A DNA stretch of 36,005 nt from Collinsella aerofaciens (GTDB taxonomy: Bacteria > Actinomycetota > Coriobacteriia > Coriobacteriales > Coriobacteriaceae). A program made the position numbers and the translations under genes. Each line of letters starts with the position of its first letter. Positions within the stretch are counted from its first letter, which is position 1. The DNA lies in assembly GCA_021639365.1 (NCBI GenBank), contig JAJXHK010000018.1:1-36005 (forward strand), read 5' to 3'. The notes beneath the pieces were generated by a model. It ran no database searches. It worked only from the letters and a program-made list of their open reading frames with translations, and was not told the DNA's origin. Below are positions 1-6,824 of the stretch, one piece after another.

Positions 1-49
1 CTTGCGGCGTAGTCGCTATTTATTCAGTCCAAGTTTCGGGGTGCAGTTC

Positions 50-67
50 ACAGGCGCCTTTGTGGTG
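50..67 (+). repeat. Remnant of a GGGACAGGCACC-type intergenic repeat
   Basis: The 18 bases here match 17 of 18 bases at 32332-32349, which belong to a hairpin repeat beside typA. It lies just past the 3' end of the kinase-like gene. The hairpin partner arm is not recognisable here, so this looks like a decayed or partial copy. Confidence 0.4.
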
Positions 68-78
68 GTTTTGGTCGG

Positions 79-702
79 TTAGCCTTCGAGCTGAGCTACT
101 TTGTAGCGGTAGGCTGCGGCGATAACGTCCTTGCAGCCCTCGCGACCCAGCTTGGCGCGGTTGACGACGATGTCCTTACCGCTCGTCATCTTCCACTTGC
201 CGGCGCTGTATCGCTTGTAAAACGCCTCGCGCGCCTTCTGTTGCTGCTTGACCAGCTTGGCGCCCTTCTTTTTGTTGAGGCCACGCTTCTTGCGAACGAT
301 CTCGACGCGGTCCTCAAAGGGGGCGGTCACCAGCACGGCGATGTGGTTGGGGTTGTTACGCAGCAGATAATCGGACAGACGACCTTCGATAATGCAGCTC
401 TCGGTCTCGCCCAGATCCAAAATCACCTGGCTCATCTTTTGGAACAACTTGTCCGAGTACGAACGCGCGTCATAGCGGTCAGGCAGAAACGCCATGTTCT
501 CCACGGCCAGGCGCTCGTCGTAGGCAGCCATCTTGTCGAGCGACTCACCCGCACGCAGCGACGCACGTACCAGCAGCTCGTTGTCGTACAGAGGAATCCC
601 CAACTCGTTGGCGAGGATGCGTCCGATCTCGTGGCCCTCGGCACCAAAGTCGCGCGCGATGGTAATGACCACAGGACTCTTCTTGTTCTCCAGATCGCTC
701 AT
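79..702 (-). CDS. Cytidylate kinase-like family protein
   Basis: A 207-residue protein of the cytidylate kinase-like family, P-loop proteins related to CMP kinase whose substrate is generally unproven. The N-terminal strand-loop (VVITIARDFGAEGHEIGRIL, residues 11-30) followed by LGIPLYDNELL is the family hallmark: it replaces the classical GxxGxGKS loop of CMP kinase. A central RYDARSYSDKLFQKM stretch, an EGRLSDYLL segment and the basic RGLNKKKGAKLVKQQQKAREAFY helix are typical of the group. The start is supported by AAAGGA placed 6 bases upstream. It is the last gene of a minus-strand run that begins with the amino acid ABC transporter, but a 172-base gap holding a structured element (767-874) separates them, so co-transcription is uncertain. 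A role as a true CMP kinase is not established. Confidence 0.85.
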   Translation of the reverse strand: MSDLENKKSPVVITIARDFGAEGHEIGRILANELGIPLYDNELLVRASLRAGESLDKMAAYDERLAVENMAFLPDRYDARSYSDKLFQKMSQVILDLGETESCIIEGRLSDYLLRNNPNHIAVLVTAPFEDRVEIVRKKRGLNKKKGAKLVKQQQKAREAFYKRYSAGKWKMTSGKDIVVNRAKLGREGCKDVIAAAYRYKVAQLEG

Positions 703-766
703 CGCGATTCCTTTCTAACAAATGAGAAATAGGCGATTCCTGATTCCCATTTTGTCACTTACGACC

Positions 767-874
767 GTCCTGGTTTCCCAAGTGCGGCAGATTGCCCCGA
801 AAGAGGAGCGCCGCGTACTAAATGTACGCAAGCGACGATTGAGGGGCAAGGTGCCGTGCTTGGGGAAGCAGGAC
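767..874 (+). ncRNA. Structured element, copy C of a three-copy family
   Basis: Two 32-base arms (767-798 and 843-874) are complementary at 26 of 32 positions. Three of the differences are G-U wobbles that are valid only if the plus strand is the folded strand. The apex (799-842) is GAAAGAGGAG, then a GCGTAC/GTACGC hairpin, then GCGACGATTGA. Nearly the same apex occurs in the minus-strand copy at 22212-22359. Purine mismatches (GA opposite GG) next to TTG/CAA interrupt the stem, as in the other copies but on swapped strands. The flanking conserved 5' and 3' pieces seen in the other two copies are absent. The right arm overlaps the permease stop codon by one base. No promoter was identified; RNA expression is inferred. 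Confidence 0.6.
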
Positions 875-1512
875 TACGCTGCCACAATACGGCGTTGATA
901 TGCTCGGACCAGCAGCGAGATACCAAAGTTGAGCACAAAGTACATCGCAAACACCAGGCCGTAGAGCATAAGCACCTGCGACAGGTCGATCGCGTGGGCC
1001 ATCACGACGTTTGCCGTGTACATGAGCTCGGCCACGTTAATACCCGAAAGATACGAGCTGTCCTTAATGACGGTCGTGCACTGGCTAAACAGCGCCGGAA
1101 TGATCGTCTTGAACGTCTGCGGCAGAATGATGTAGCGCATGGTGGCAAAGAAGCCAAAGCCCTGGCTCTGCGCTGCCTCAAACTGGCCGCGCGGAATCGA
1201 GTTGAGGCCTCCGCGCACAATCTCGGCCATAACGGCGCTGGTAAACAGCGTAAAGGCGATGGTCGAAATCACAATGTCCAAACCCTGCACCGTAAAGTAG
1301 ATAAAAAGGATCCACAGCAGGTTTGGCGTGCAGCGGAACAGCTCGATATAGGCGCTCACCAAAATACGGAACGGGCGGGGCGCATAGCTTTTAACGAGCG
1401 CCAGCACCGTGCCAAAGATGAGCGAGAAAAAGATCGACAGCGCCGAGATCTCGATGGTCTTAACAAAGCCGCCCCAAATGTAGAGCAGGTTGGTCGCGTT
1501 GAAGATTTCCAT
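874..1512 (-). CDS. Polar amino acid ABC transporter permease (second subunit)
   Basis: A 212-residue inner-membrane permease of the HisM/GlnP family. It has several hydrophobic segments, an RCTPNLLWILF motif (residues 60-70) typical of polar amino acid permeases, and an EAA loop (RGQFEAAQSQGFG, residues 108-120) that contacts the ATPase. The start follows GAGGAGG with 8-base spacing, and the ATG lies three bases beyond the stop of the first permease, so the two are translationally close and presumably form a heterodimeric pore. It completes the four-gene set running from 3903 to 874. The substrate cannot be fixed from sequence; glutamine, glutamate, cystine and other polar amino acids are all possible. 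Confidence 0.92.
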   Translation of the reverse strand: MEIFNATNLLYIWGGFVKTIEISALSIFFSLIFGTVLALVKSYAPRPFRILVSAYIELFRCTPNLLWILFIYFTVQGLDIVISTIAFTLFTSAVMAEIVRGGLNSIPRGQFEAAQSQGFGFFATMRYIILPQTFKTIIPALFSQCTTVIKDSSYLSGINVAELMYTANVVMAHAIDLSQVLMLYGLVFAMYFVLNFGISLLVRAYQRRIVAA

Positions 1513-1515
1513 GCG

Positions 1516-2262
1516 CTAGGCCTCCTCTACGTTGTCGAGCCCCAGCTCGGCCAGGCTCACGCCACGCGGACGCTCCTTGGAGCGGCGCTCGAGCCACTGC
1601 ACCAGCATGGCGAGCGGAAAGCAGATGATAAAGTACATAAGGCAGCAGACGATGTATCCCTGCAGGTAACCGTACAGACTCACAAAGTTGTCGGAACGGT
1701 ACATAAGGTCGCCGCCGGCCACAAGCGCCAGCACCGACGTGTTCTTGACCAAGTTGAGCGCCTGGTTACACAGCGGCGGCAGAATGATCTTGAACGTCTG
1801 GGGCAGTACGATGTACCAGTATGCCTGCGCCCGGGTGAAGCCCTGGCTCTGGGCCGCCTCCATCTGACCGCGCGGAACCGCCTCGATACCGGTGCGGATG
1901 ACCTCCGAAATGTAGGCCGCGTGATACAGGCCCACGCCCAAGAAGCCCAACACGAACGGCGCGATACGCACCGGCTGGTCGGCACCGGTTATGGCCTGCA
2001 AAAACTGCGGACCGGCCATGTACATAAAGAGCACCTGTACGGGCAACGGGGTGTTCTGGTAAAACTCCACGTACACGCGACTTATGGCGCGCAGCACGCG
2101 CGAGCGAGTGGTAGAGAACACACCCAGCAGCGTGCCCAGCACCAGCGACAGCAGCAGACCGGCAACGACCACCTGCAGCGTCACGCCAAAGCCCTCCCAG
2201 AAGGGCCCCATGTTTTGAAATGTCGTCGACCAACGGTCGGCGTCAAATAATCCTTCGAGCAT
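1516..2262 (-). CDS. Polar amino acid ABC transporter permease (first subunit)
   Basis: A 248-residue permease with the QNTPLPVQ motif (residues 69-76) and EAAQSQG loop (135-141) of the HisM/GlnP family, plus hydrophobic segments near residues 28-49, 74-90, 101-118 and in the C-terminal third. I place the start at the ATG at 2262, which is preceded by AAGGAAGGA at good spacing. The frame stays open upstream to 2295, but those codons overlap the Shine-Dalgarno region. It lies 25 bases downstream of the binding-protein gene and 3 bases upstream of the second permease. The C-terminal tail (about residues 225-248) is polar and charged and probably cytosolic. Confidence 0.92.
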   Translation of the reverse strand: MLEGLFDADRWSTTFQNMGPFWEGFGVTLQVVVAGLLLSLVLGTLLGVFSTTRSRVLRAISRVYVEFYQNTPLPVQVLFMYMAGPQFLQAITGADQPVRIAPFVLGFLGVGLYHAAYISEVIRTGIEAVPRGQMEAAQSQGFTRAQAYWYIVLPQTFKIILPPLCNQALNLVKNTSVLALVAGGDLMYRSDNFVSLYGYLQGYIVCCLMYFIICFPLAMLVQWLERRSKERPRGVSLAELGLDNVEEA

Positions 2263-2287
2263 TTGATTCCTTCCTTGGACGATGCGT

Positions 2288-3163
2288 CTATACAAGACCC
2301 CAGGTCTTGACCTCTTGGTCGAGCCAGCCGTCGGCCAGGCGATCGCAAATCACCTGATTGACCACGGCCGAAAGGTCGCAGCCCTTCTTGGTCGCCACGC
2401 CGTAGCCCTGCTCGCCAAACTTGACCTCGGGCTGCAGCAGCTCAACGGTCTCGTTCATGTAACCGGCCAGCGTGGAGCGGTCCATGGCAAAGACGTCGAT
2501 ATTGCCGGCGTCGAGCGAACTCTTGATGATGGGGTAGCCGCTAAAGGCCCTAAACTCGGGCTTGCAGCTAAAGCCGTTGTCCTTGATCATCTGCTCGATC
2601 AGGCCCTGCGTGGTGGCACCCTGGCTCACGCCAATGACCTTGCCGTCCAAGTCCTCAATCGAGGTAAAGCCCGAACGCTTCTTGACCATGAGTCCCACGT
2701 AGTCGGTGCGGTACGGCGTCGAGAAATCCCAGCTCTTCTTGCGCTCGTCGGTGATGGTGTAGGTCGCCGCGACCACGTCGAGTTGGCCGTTATCGATCAG
2801 CGGGCCGCGCGTCTTGGGCGTTACGTCGGTAAACTCGACAAGCTCCTGGGCGCGGGCCTCCTTGTAGCTCACGCCAAAGACGGCAGCGGCGATCTGGTAG
2901 CACAAATCGACTTCCATGCCCTCAAAGCGGCCCTTGGCGGTGTCGTAATAGCCATAGCCGGGAACGTCCTTCTTGACGCCGGCATTCAGATGTCCACGCG
3001 ACTTAATGGCCGCAAGCTTGGACCCCTTGTCGGAGCCCTCGCCGCTGGTGGAGTTGCCGCAACCGGTAAGCGCAGTCCCCGTCAGCGCAAGCATGCCGGC
3101 GCCCGCCAGCTGCAAAAAGTGACGGCGCGACACGGCCGCCCTCGTCATATCCGTCATGTCCAT
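2288..3163 (-). CDS. Amino acid ABC transporter substrate-binding lipoprotein
   Basis: A periplasmic-type solute-binding protein (SBP_bac_3 family) of 291 residues, presumably anchored to the outer face of the cytoplasmic membrane. The N-terminus carries a twin-arginine-like SRRHFLQL (residues 12-19), a hydrophobic stretch and a lipobox ending in LTGC with Cys35. It is therefore probably a Tat-exported lipoprotein. The mature part shows the family features: GYYDTAKGRFEGMEVDLCYQ, followed by DVVAATYTITDERKKSWDFS and GVSQGATTQGLIEQM. Possible starts are GTG 3166, ATG 3163 and ATG 3157; ATG 3163 is chosen on spacing from AGGCGCGG. It lies 8 bases after the ATPase stop. Ligand specificity is not evident. 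Confidence 0.92.
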   Translation of the reverse strand: MDMTDMTRAAVSRRHFLQLAGAGMLALTGTALTGCGNSTSGEGSDKGSKLAAIKSRGHLNAGVKKDVPGYGYYDTAKGRFEGMEVDLCYQIAAAVFGVSYKEARAQELVEFTDVTPKTRGPLIDNGQLDVVAATYTITDERKKSWDFSTPYRTDYVGLMVKKRSGFTSIEDLDGKVIGVSQGATTQGLIEQMIKDNGFSCKPEFRAFSGYPIIKSSLDAGNIDVFAMDRSTLAGYMNETVELLQPEVKFGEQGYGVATKKGCDLSAVVNQVICDRLADGWLDQEVKTWGLV

Positions 3164-3171
3164 CACCGCGC

Positions 3172-3903
3172 CTAGTGCAGAATCTTGGACAGGAACTCGC
3201 GGCAGCGCGGGTTCTCGGGGTTATCGAAGAAGTGCTCGGGCGTGCCCTCCTCCAGAATGCGGCCGTCCTCCATAAAGATGACGCGGTCGGCCACCTGGCG
3301 CGCAAAGCCCATCTCGTGCGTCACGCAGATCATGGTGATGTCCTCCTGCGCGAGCTCAATCATAACGTCCAGAACCTCCTGGACCATCTCGGGGTCGAGC
3401 GCCGAAGTCGGCTCGTCAAACAGGATGATGGGCTGCTTGGTGCACAGGGCACGGGCGATGGCGATGCGCTGCTGCTGACCACCCGAGAGATTCTGCGGAT
3501 ACTCGCCGGCCTTATGCGCCATGCCGACGCGCTTGAGTGCGGCGATGGCGATCTCGGTCGCCTCCTCCTTGCTCTTCTTTTGCAGCTTGATGGGCGCGAG
3601 CGTCAGGTTGCCGAGCACCGTCATGTTGGGATACAGGTTGAACTGCTGAAACACCATGGAACTATACTTGCGAGCCATCTCCAGGTGGTTCTTTTTGGTA
3701 AGCGGCGTACCGTCGATGATGACCTCGCCCGACGTGGGCTCCTCCAGATAATCGACGCAACGGATGAGCGTCGACTTACCCGAGCCGGAAGGCCCGATCA
3801 TTACGAGCTTCTCGCCGCGCTTGACGGTGAGGTTGATATCTTTGAGCACATGCAGGTCGCCAAAGTACTTGTTGAGATGCTTGATCTCGATCATGTCTGC
3901 CAT
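3172..3903 (-). CDS. glnQ: Polar amino acid ABC transporter ATP-binding protein
   Basis: A 243-residue ATPase of the GlnQ/HisP family. Walker A is GPSGSGKST (residues 37-45), the Q-loop lies at VFQQFNLYP, the signature is LSGGQ (139-143), Walker B is ILFDE (160-164), and the switch His is in VTHEMGFA. VFQQFNLYPNMTVLGN and FMEDGRILEEGTPEHFF are characteristic of polar amino acid importers. The start follows GGGAAGGGA with 5-base spacing. It is the first gene of the transporter operon, ahead of the binding protein and two permeases. The symbol reflects family resemblance; glutamine specificity is not shown. Confidence 0.93.
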   Translation of the reverse strand: MADMIEIKHLNKYFGDLHVLKDINLTVKRGEKLVMIGPSGSGKSTLIRCVDYLEEPTSGEVIIDGTPLTKKNHLEMARKYSSMVFQQFNLYPNMTVLGNLTLAPIKLQKKSKEEATEIAIAALKRVGMAHKAGEYPQNLSGGQQQRIAIARALCTKQPIILFDEPTSALDPEMVQEVLDVMIELAQEDITMICVTHEMGFARQVADRVIFMEDGRILEEGTPEHFFDNPENPRCREFLSKILH

Positions 3904-4005
3904 GAATGTCCCTTCCCTGCGTTTACACGAGTTGAACTATTGTACGGAAAGAACCACGTTTCCGCAGCCCACACTACATTCCCGTAAAGAACCCGCAATC
4001 TTCCA
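3904..4005. other. Leader and promoter region of the amino acid ABC operon
   Basis: This begins a 359-base gene-free stretch (3904-4262). On the minus strand a TACAAT hexamer (3939-3944) suits a -10 box about 36 bases before the ATPase start, but no convincing -35 was found. The rest of the gap holds a perfect hairpin repeat (4006-4080) and structured element A (4108-4256). Confidence 0.3.
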
Positions 4006-4080
4006 CCCACTCATTGGGGACAGACTTAAATGAGTGCCTGCTCATTGGGCACTCATTTAAGTCTGTCCCCAATGAGTGGG
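4006..4080. repeat. Perfect 33-bp inverted repeat with GGGGACAG core
   Basis: Arms 4006-4038 and 4048-4080 are exact reverse complements of 33 bases, separated by 9 bases. The arm contains TTGGGGACAGACTTAAATG. It belongs to a loose family of GGGACAG-containing hairpins scattered between genes in this window. The sequence resembles REP-type palindromes associated with tyrosine transposases, but no such transposase is present here, so the mechanism is inference. Confidence 0.85.
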
Positions 4081-4107
4081 ACATTGCCGCAACCGCCCTT
4101 GTTGAGC

Positions 4108-4256
4108 ATAAGTCAGCGAAAACCCGTACACGCGAGCAAGGTGACGTGAAATGAAAGGGCGCAGACCTTATGGTCGCGCCCTTGAAATTGAACGTCAGAT
4201 TGCCGTGTGTACGGGTTTGCAGCGTCGAGCCGTTACGCGGTTTGGTAAAACCGCGT
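4108..4256 (+). ncRNA. Structured element, copy A of a three-copy family
   Basis: The 149-base unit runs: conserved ATAAGTCAGCGAAA (4108-4121); P1 (4122-4134 with 4204-4216, 13 pairs including one G-U); conserved GCAAGGT opposite AGATTG; P2 (4143-4147 with 4192-4196); GAAA opposite TTGA with tandem G-A pairs; P3 (4155-4162 with 4176-4183, inner GACC/GGTC, loop TTAT); conserved TTGCAGCGTCGAG (4217-4229); and a terminal hairpin (4235-4256, ACGCGGTTT/AAACCGCGT). P1 and P2 have unrelated sequences in copy B (22212-22359, minus strand) but remain paired. The G-U wobble is valid only on the plus strand. The element faces the 3' end of the YqeY-family gene, so it is not the leader of a following gene. 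An RNA product is inferred. Confidence 0.65.
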
Positions 4257-4262
4257 AACAAA

Positions 4263-4706
4263 TTACGCGAGTTTCGCGCCGACGATCTTGGCCGCTGCCG
4301 GCTTGTCGAAGTTGCCGCCGGTGGCCTTGCCCAGAGCGCCCATGACCTGGCCCATCTGCTTCTTGGAGGTCGCGCCCAGCTCGGCGATAACCTGCTCGAT
4401 CAGGGCCTCGAGCTCCTCGCCCGAAACCTGCGCGGGCAGCAGGCTCTCCAGAATCTTGACCTGCTCGGTCAGATTGTCGGTACGCTCCTGGTCGGTACCG
4501 GCCTTAATGGACATCTCCAGCGTCTCGCTCGTCTGCTTAATCAGACGCTTGATCATGCTGTTGACGTCTTCCTCGGTCACATCGCGGCGCTCGTTGACCT
4601 CGATATTCTTCACCTCGGCCTTGACCTGGCGAATGATGGACAGGCGAACCTTGTCCTTGGCCTTCATGGCCGCGATCATTTCCTTCTGCAGCTCTTCGTT
4701 GGTCAT
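4263..4706 (-). CDS. GatB/YqeY domain protein
   Basis: A 147-residue helical protein of the YqeY family, which is related to the C-terminal tRNA-binding domain of GatB. The N-terminal helix (ELQKEMIAAMKAKDKVRLSI) and the conserved core (LESLLPAQVSGEELEALIEQ and KQMGQVMGALGKATGGNFD) are diagnostic. The exact biochemical role of free-standing YqeY proteins is unresolved. A TTG codon at 4712 would add two residues, but GAGGAGG is spaced properly (8 bases) only for the ATG at 4706. It lies 54 bases downstream of the foldase gene and may be co-transcribed with it. Its stop codon is 6 bases from the terminal hairpin of structured element A, which could also act as its terminator. Confidence 0.9.
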   Translation of the reverse strand: MTNEELQKEMIAAMKAKDKVRLSIIRQVKAEVKNIEVNERRDVTEEDVNSMIKRLIKQTSETLEMSIKAGTDQERTDNLTEQVKILESLLPAQVSGEELEALIEQVIAELGATSKKQMGQVMGALGKATGGNFDKPAAAKIVGAKLA

Positions 4707-4760
4707 CTGCAAATCCTCCTCAATAGCGTGGGCGGCACTCGCGCGAGCACCGCCCCATGA

Positions 4761-5984
4761 TTACTCAGTCGTCGACGAATCGTCGTTCGAACTCTTGGTA
4801 ACGCCCTTCAGACTGACGTTGTACGGCACATCCTTGGGCATGGGGTTAACGGTGATGTCGGCGTCCTTCTTGTACTGCTCCAGCCACTCGCTGTACGCGG
4901 TGCTGGCCGCCTGCGTCTTCACCACGTTGGAGACATACTTCTTGATGGCCTTGGGCACCTGATTGATGTCATCGACCTGGTCATCGACGTGGAAGTAGTC
5001 GGTGCACTTGATGATGTGATAGCCGTACGTCGACCCGACAACATCGCTCACGTCGCCCTTGCTGAGGCCCTCGAGCGCCGTCTGGTAGCTGTCGACAAAG
5101 GTGGTGAGCTTGTCCCAGCCCACGTCGCCCTTCTTCTCCTTGGAGCCGGTATCCTCGGAGTACTGCTCCACGGCGTCCTCAAAACTCAGCTCGCCGGAGT
5201 TGATCTTGTCCAGGCACTCCTGCGCCTTGGCCTTGGCGGCAGCCTTGTCCTCGTCGGACGCGTCGGAATCAACCTTGATCAAGATGTTCGACGAACGACG
5301 GGCATCGTTGTAGTTGGACAGGTTCTCGTTGATGTAATCGACGATCTCGCTGTCCTTGGGCTTGCTCGTGGGTGCGACAGCATCCTTGAGCTTCTGCTGC
5401 GCCAGGCTCTCCTTGAGCGAATCCTTGTAGGTGTCCTCGGTATAGCCGTAGGTCTTGAGGGTCTTCTTAAAGGTCTTGGCGCCGCCCGCGCTCTTGCACG
5501 CGTCCTTCCAAGCCTTCTCGACTTCCTCGTCCGAGACGGTCACGCCGTTTTCCTTCTGCGCCTGCTGAAGCAGAATCTGCTGCGTGTAGGAATCGATGAG
5601 CTGCTTTCGGTACTTCTTGGGCGTGAGGTCGTTGTCGACCAGGTACTGTGCCCAATCCTCGTCCTTGGTGTAGCCGTAGGACGTGCGCATGCTCATGATC
5701 TGCTTGGTCACGGTGTCCTCGGTGAGGTTGGTGCCGTTGATGGTGGCAGCCACACCGCCGGTAAGCTTGTAGCCCGTGCTGGTGTCCTCGGCCTGCGACA
5801 TCAGGCCGGAGCATGCCATCGCCGAGACGGAAAGCAGCATCGCCAGCACGCCGATGACCACCAGAACGATCTTGACGGTCTTGGACACGTAGGTCTTGCG
5901 CTGCTTCTTGCGAGAGCTGGAGTCGGCGCGAGCCTGCTGCTCGGGCGTCGGCGCGGTCTCGGGGTTCTTTTTCTTATTTGCCAT
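4761..5984 (-). CDS. Membrane-anchored PpiC-type peptidyl-prolyl isomerase (PrsA/SurA-like)
   Basis: A 407-residue extracytoplasmic foldase candidate. A basic, proline-rich cytosolic N-terminus (1-36) precedes one membrane segment (about 37-58) ending in SAMACSG. This is a near-lipobox, but Met at -2 makes lipidation doubtful. Residues 75-200 form the helical chaperone domain with a conserved INGTNLTEDTV start. The parvulin-type rotamase domain spans about 230-328, including SNILIKVD, LSFEDAVEQYSED, KGDVGW and GYHIIKCTDY. The start is the ATG at 5984, with GAAAGG 7 bases upstream; the frame stays open to 6083 through repeat sequence. The family helps fold secreted proteins at the membrane-wall interface. 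The C-terminus is Ser/Asp/Thr-rich. Confidence 0.88.
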   Translation of the reverse strand: MANKKKNPETAPTPEQQARADSSSRKKQRKTYVSKTVKIVLVVIGVLAMLLSVSAMACSGLMSQAEDTSTGYKLTGGVAATINGTNLTEDTVTKQIMSMRTSYGYTKDEDWAQYLVDNDLTPKKYRKQLIDSYTQQILLQQAQKENGVTVSDEEVEKAWKDACKSAGGAKTFKKTLKTYGYTEDTYKDSLKESLAQQKLKDAVAPTSKPKDSEIVDYINENLSNYNDARRSSNILIKVDSDASDEDKAAAKAKAQECLDKINSGELSFEDAVEQYSEDTGSKEKKGDVGWDKLTTFVDSYQTALEGLSKGDVSDVVGSTYGYHIIKCTDYFHVDDQVDDINQVPKAIKKYVSNVVKTQAASTAYSEWLEQYKKDADITVNPMPKDVPYNVSLKGVTKSSNDDSSTTE

Positions 5985-6054
5985 GTTTGGCCTTTCGCAA
6001 AACGAATCGAACAAACGCCATTGTGTCACAACGCAGCCCCCACGACACGCTTGG

Positions 6055-6186
6055 TGCATTGGGGACAGGTTAATCTGCACCATTTTGGTGCAAAGGGGAC
6101 AGGTCTGGCAGGTGGCAGTTAGGGACGCTCCTTTTCTGCCGGCACTTGGGGACTGTCCCTAACTGCCGGCAGAAAAGGAACGTCCC
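6055..6186. repeat. Composite GGGGACAG inverted repeats
   Basis: Two GGGGACAGGT units (6061 and 6095) flank a short GCACCA/TGGTGC hairpin. They are followed by two overlapping inverted repeats: 6122-6144 with 6164-6186 (22 of 23 complementary, CTTTTCTGCCGGCA arm) and 6114-6126 with 6155-6167 (13 of 13). Because the arms overlap, the transcript could form mutually exclusive hairpins. It occupies most of the gap between the orphan PTS EIIA and the foldase gene. Confidence 0.75.
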
Positions 6187-6208
6187 CGGCTGCCGGCTTA
6201 GCCCCACC

Positions 6209-6673
6209 TTAGAAGTGGCGGCGAATGGCGTCGACCATGCCCTGAGGCGTGGTCTGGCCGAGCACATCGGCTGCGGCGTCGGCGTCCATAAAGATATTCA
6301 TGAGCGCCTGCAGGGCCTCGACCTGGCCGCCCGGCTCGGAAATACCCAGGTTGACGATGATCTGCGCCGGCACCGGAGCGCCCATGCCCGCCATCGCGTT
6401 AAACGTCACAGGCGCGGCAGGCTTTACCACGGCAATATAGGGCTTAGCCACAAACCCCGGGTCGGTATGCGGGATAGCGATGTTAGCCGCCGGCATGGCA
6501 AGCCCCGTGGGATAGGCACCCTCGCGTGCGCGGACGGCGTCAAGCCAGCCCTCGGCAATGTAGCCGCGCGGGGCAAGCTCGTCCTCGAGCAGCGCAAACA
6601 CCTCATCCGGCGACGCACACTCCCAATCAAAAAACACCAGCTCAGGCGTAAAAAGCGCTTCGTTATCCGCCAT
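6209..6673 (-). CDS. PTS EIIA type-2 domain protein (galactitol/fructose-like), orphan
   Basis: A single-domain 154-residue EIIA of the PTS_EIIA_2 family, which passes phosphate from HPr to a sugar-specific EIIB. The phosphorylatable histidine is His69 in ANIAIPHTDP. TFNAMAGMGAPVPAQIIVNLGI and GQVEALQALMNIF follow as expected, and the C-terminal end is short. The start follows GAGAGGTGAG. No EIIB, EIIC or regulator gene is adjacent: the upstream neighbour is purN and the downstream one a foldase. It may serve a transporter encoded elsewhere or have a regulatory role. Hairpin repeats lie on both sides. Confidence 0.85.
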   Translation of the reverse strand: MADNEALFTPELVFFDWECASPDEVFALLEDELAPRGYIAEGWLDAVRAREGAYPTGLAMPAANIAIPHTDPGFVAKPYIAVVKPAAPVTFNAMAGMGAPVPAQIIVNLGISEPGGQVEALQALMNIFMDADAAADVLGQTTPQGMVDAIRRHF

Positions 6674-6691
6674 GCGCTCACCTCTCTCACC

Positions 6692-6747
6692 TAGTCACCT
6701 GCGACGTTCTTAAACGACTAGTCATTCAAGAACGTCGCAGGTGACTA
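6692..6747. repeat. Perfect 20-bp inverted repeat with palindromic loop
   Basis: Arms 6692-6711 and 6728-6747 (TAGTCACCTGCGACGTTCTT) are exact reverse complements. The 16-base spacer itself contains the palindrome GACTAGTC. It lies between the EIIA start and the terminator after purN. The GGGAC core of the other repeats is absent, so this is a distinct type. Confidence 0.85.
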
Positions 6748-6757
6748 CTAAAACAAA

Positions 6758-6793
6758 GGGTGGCCACTTGCGCCTTGGCGCCAATGACCACCC
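6758..6793 (-). terminator. Rho-independent terminator after purN
   Basis: On the minus strand a 17-pair stem (two wobbles, one mismatch) with a 2-base loop begins GGGTGGTCATTGGCGCC and is followed by TTTGTTTT. It lies 32 bases past the purN stop codon. Confidence 0.75.
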
Positions 6794-6824
6794 TGACTAC
6801 TCGGCTAAATTGTACTGTGCGACG

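Noticed and set aside
767..874. Reading copy C simply as a terminator for the permease gene
   Set aside because: There is no U-tract on either side, the wobble pairs fail on the minus strand, and the apex matches the copy at 22212-22359.
4006..4256. A CRISPR array in the repeat-rich gap
   Set aside because: The repeats are inverted pairs with structure rather than direct repeats with spacers, and no cas genes are present.
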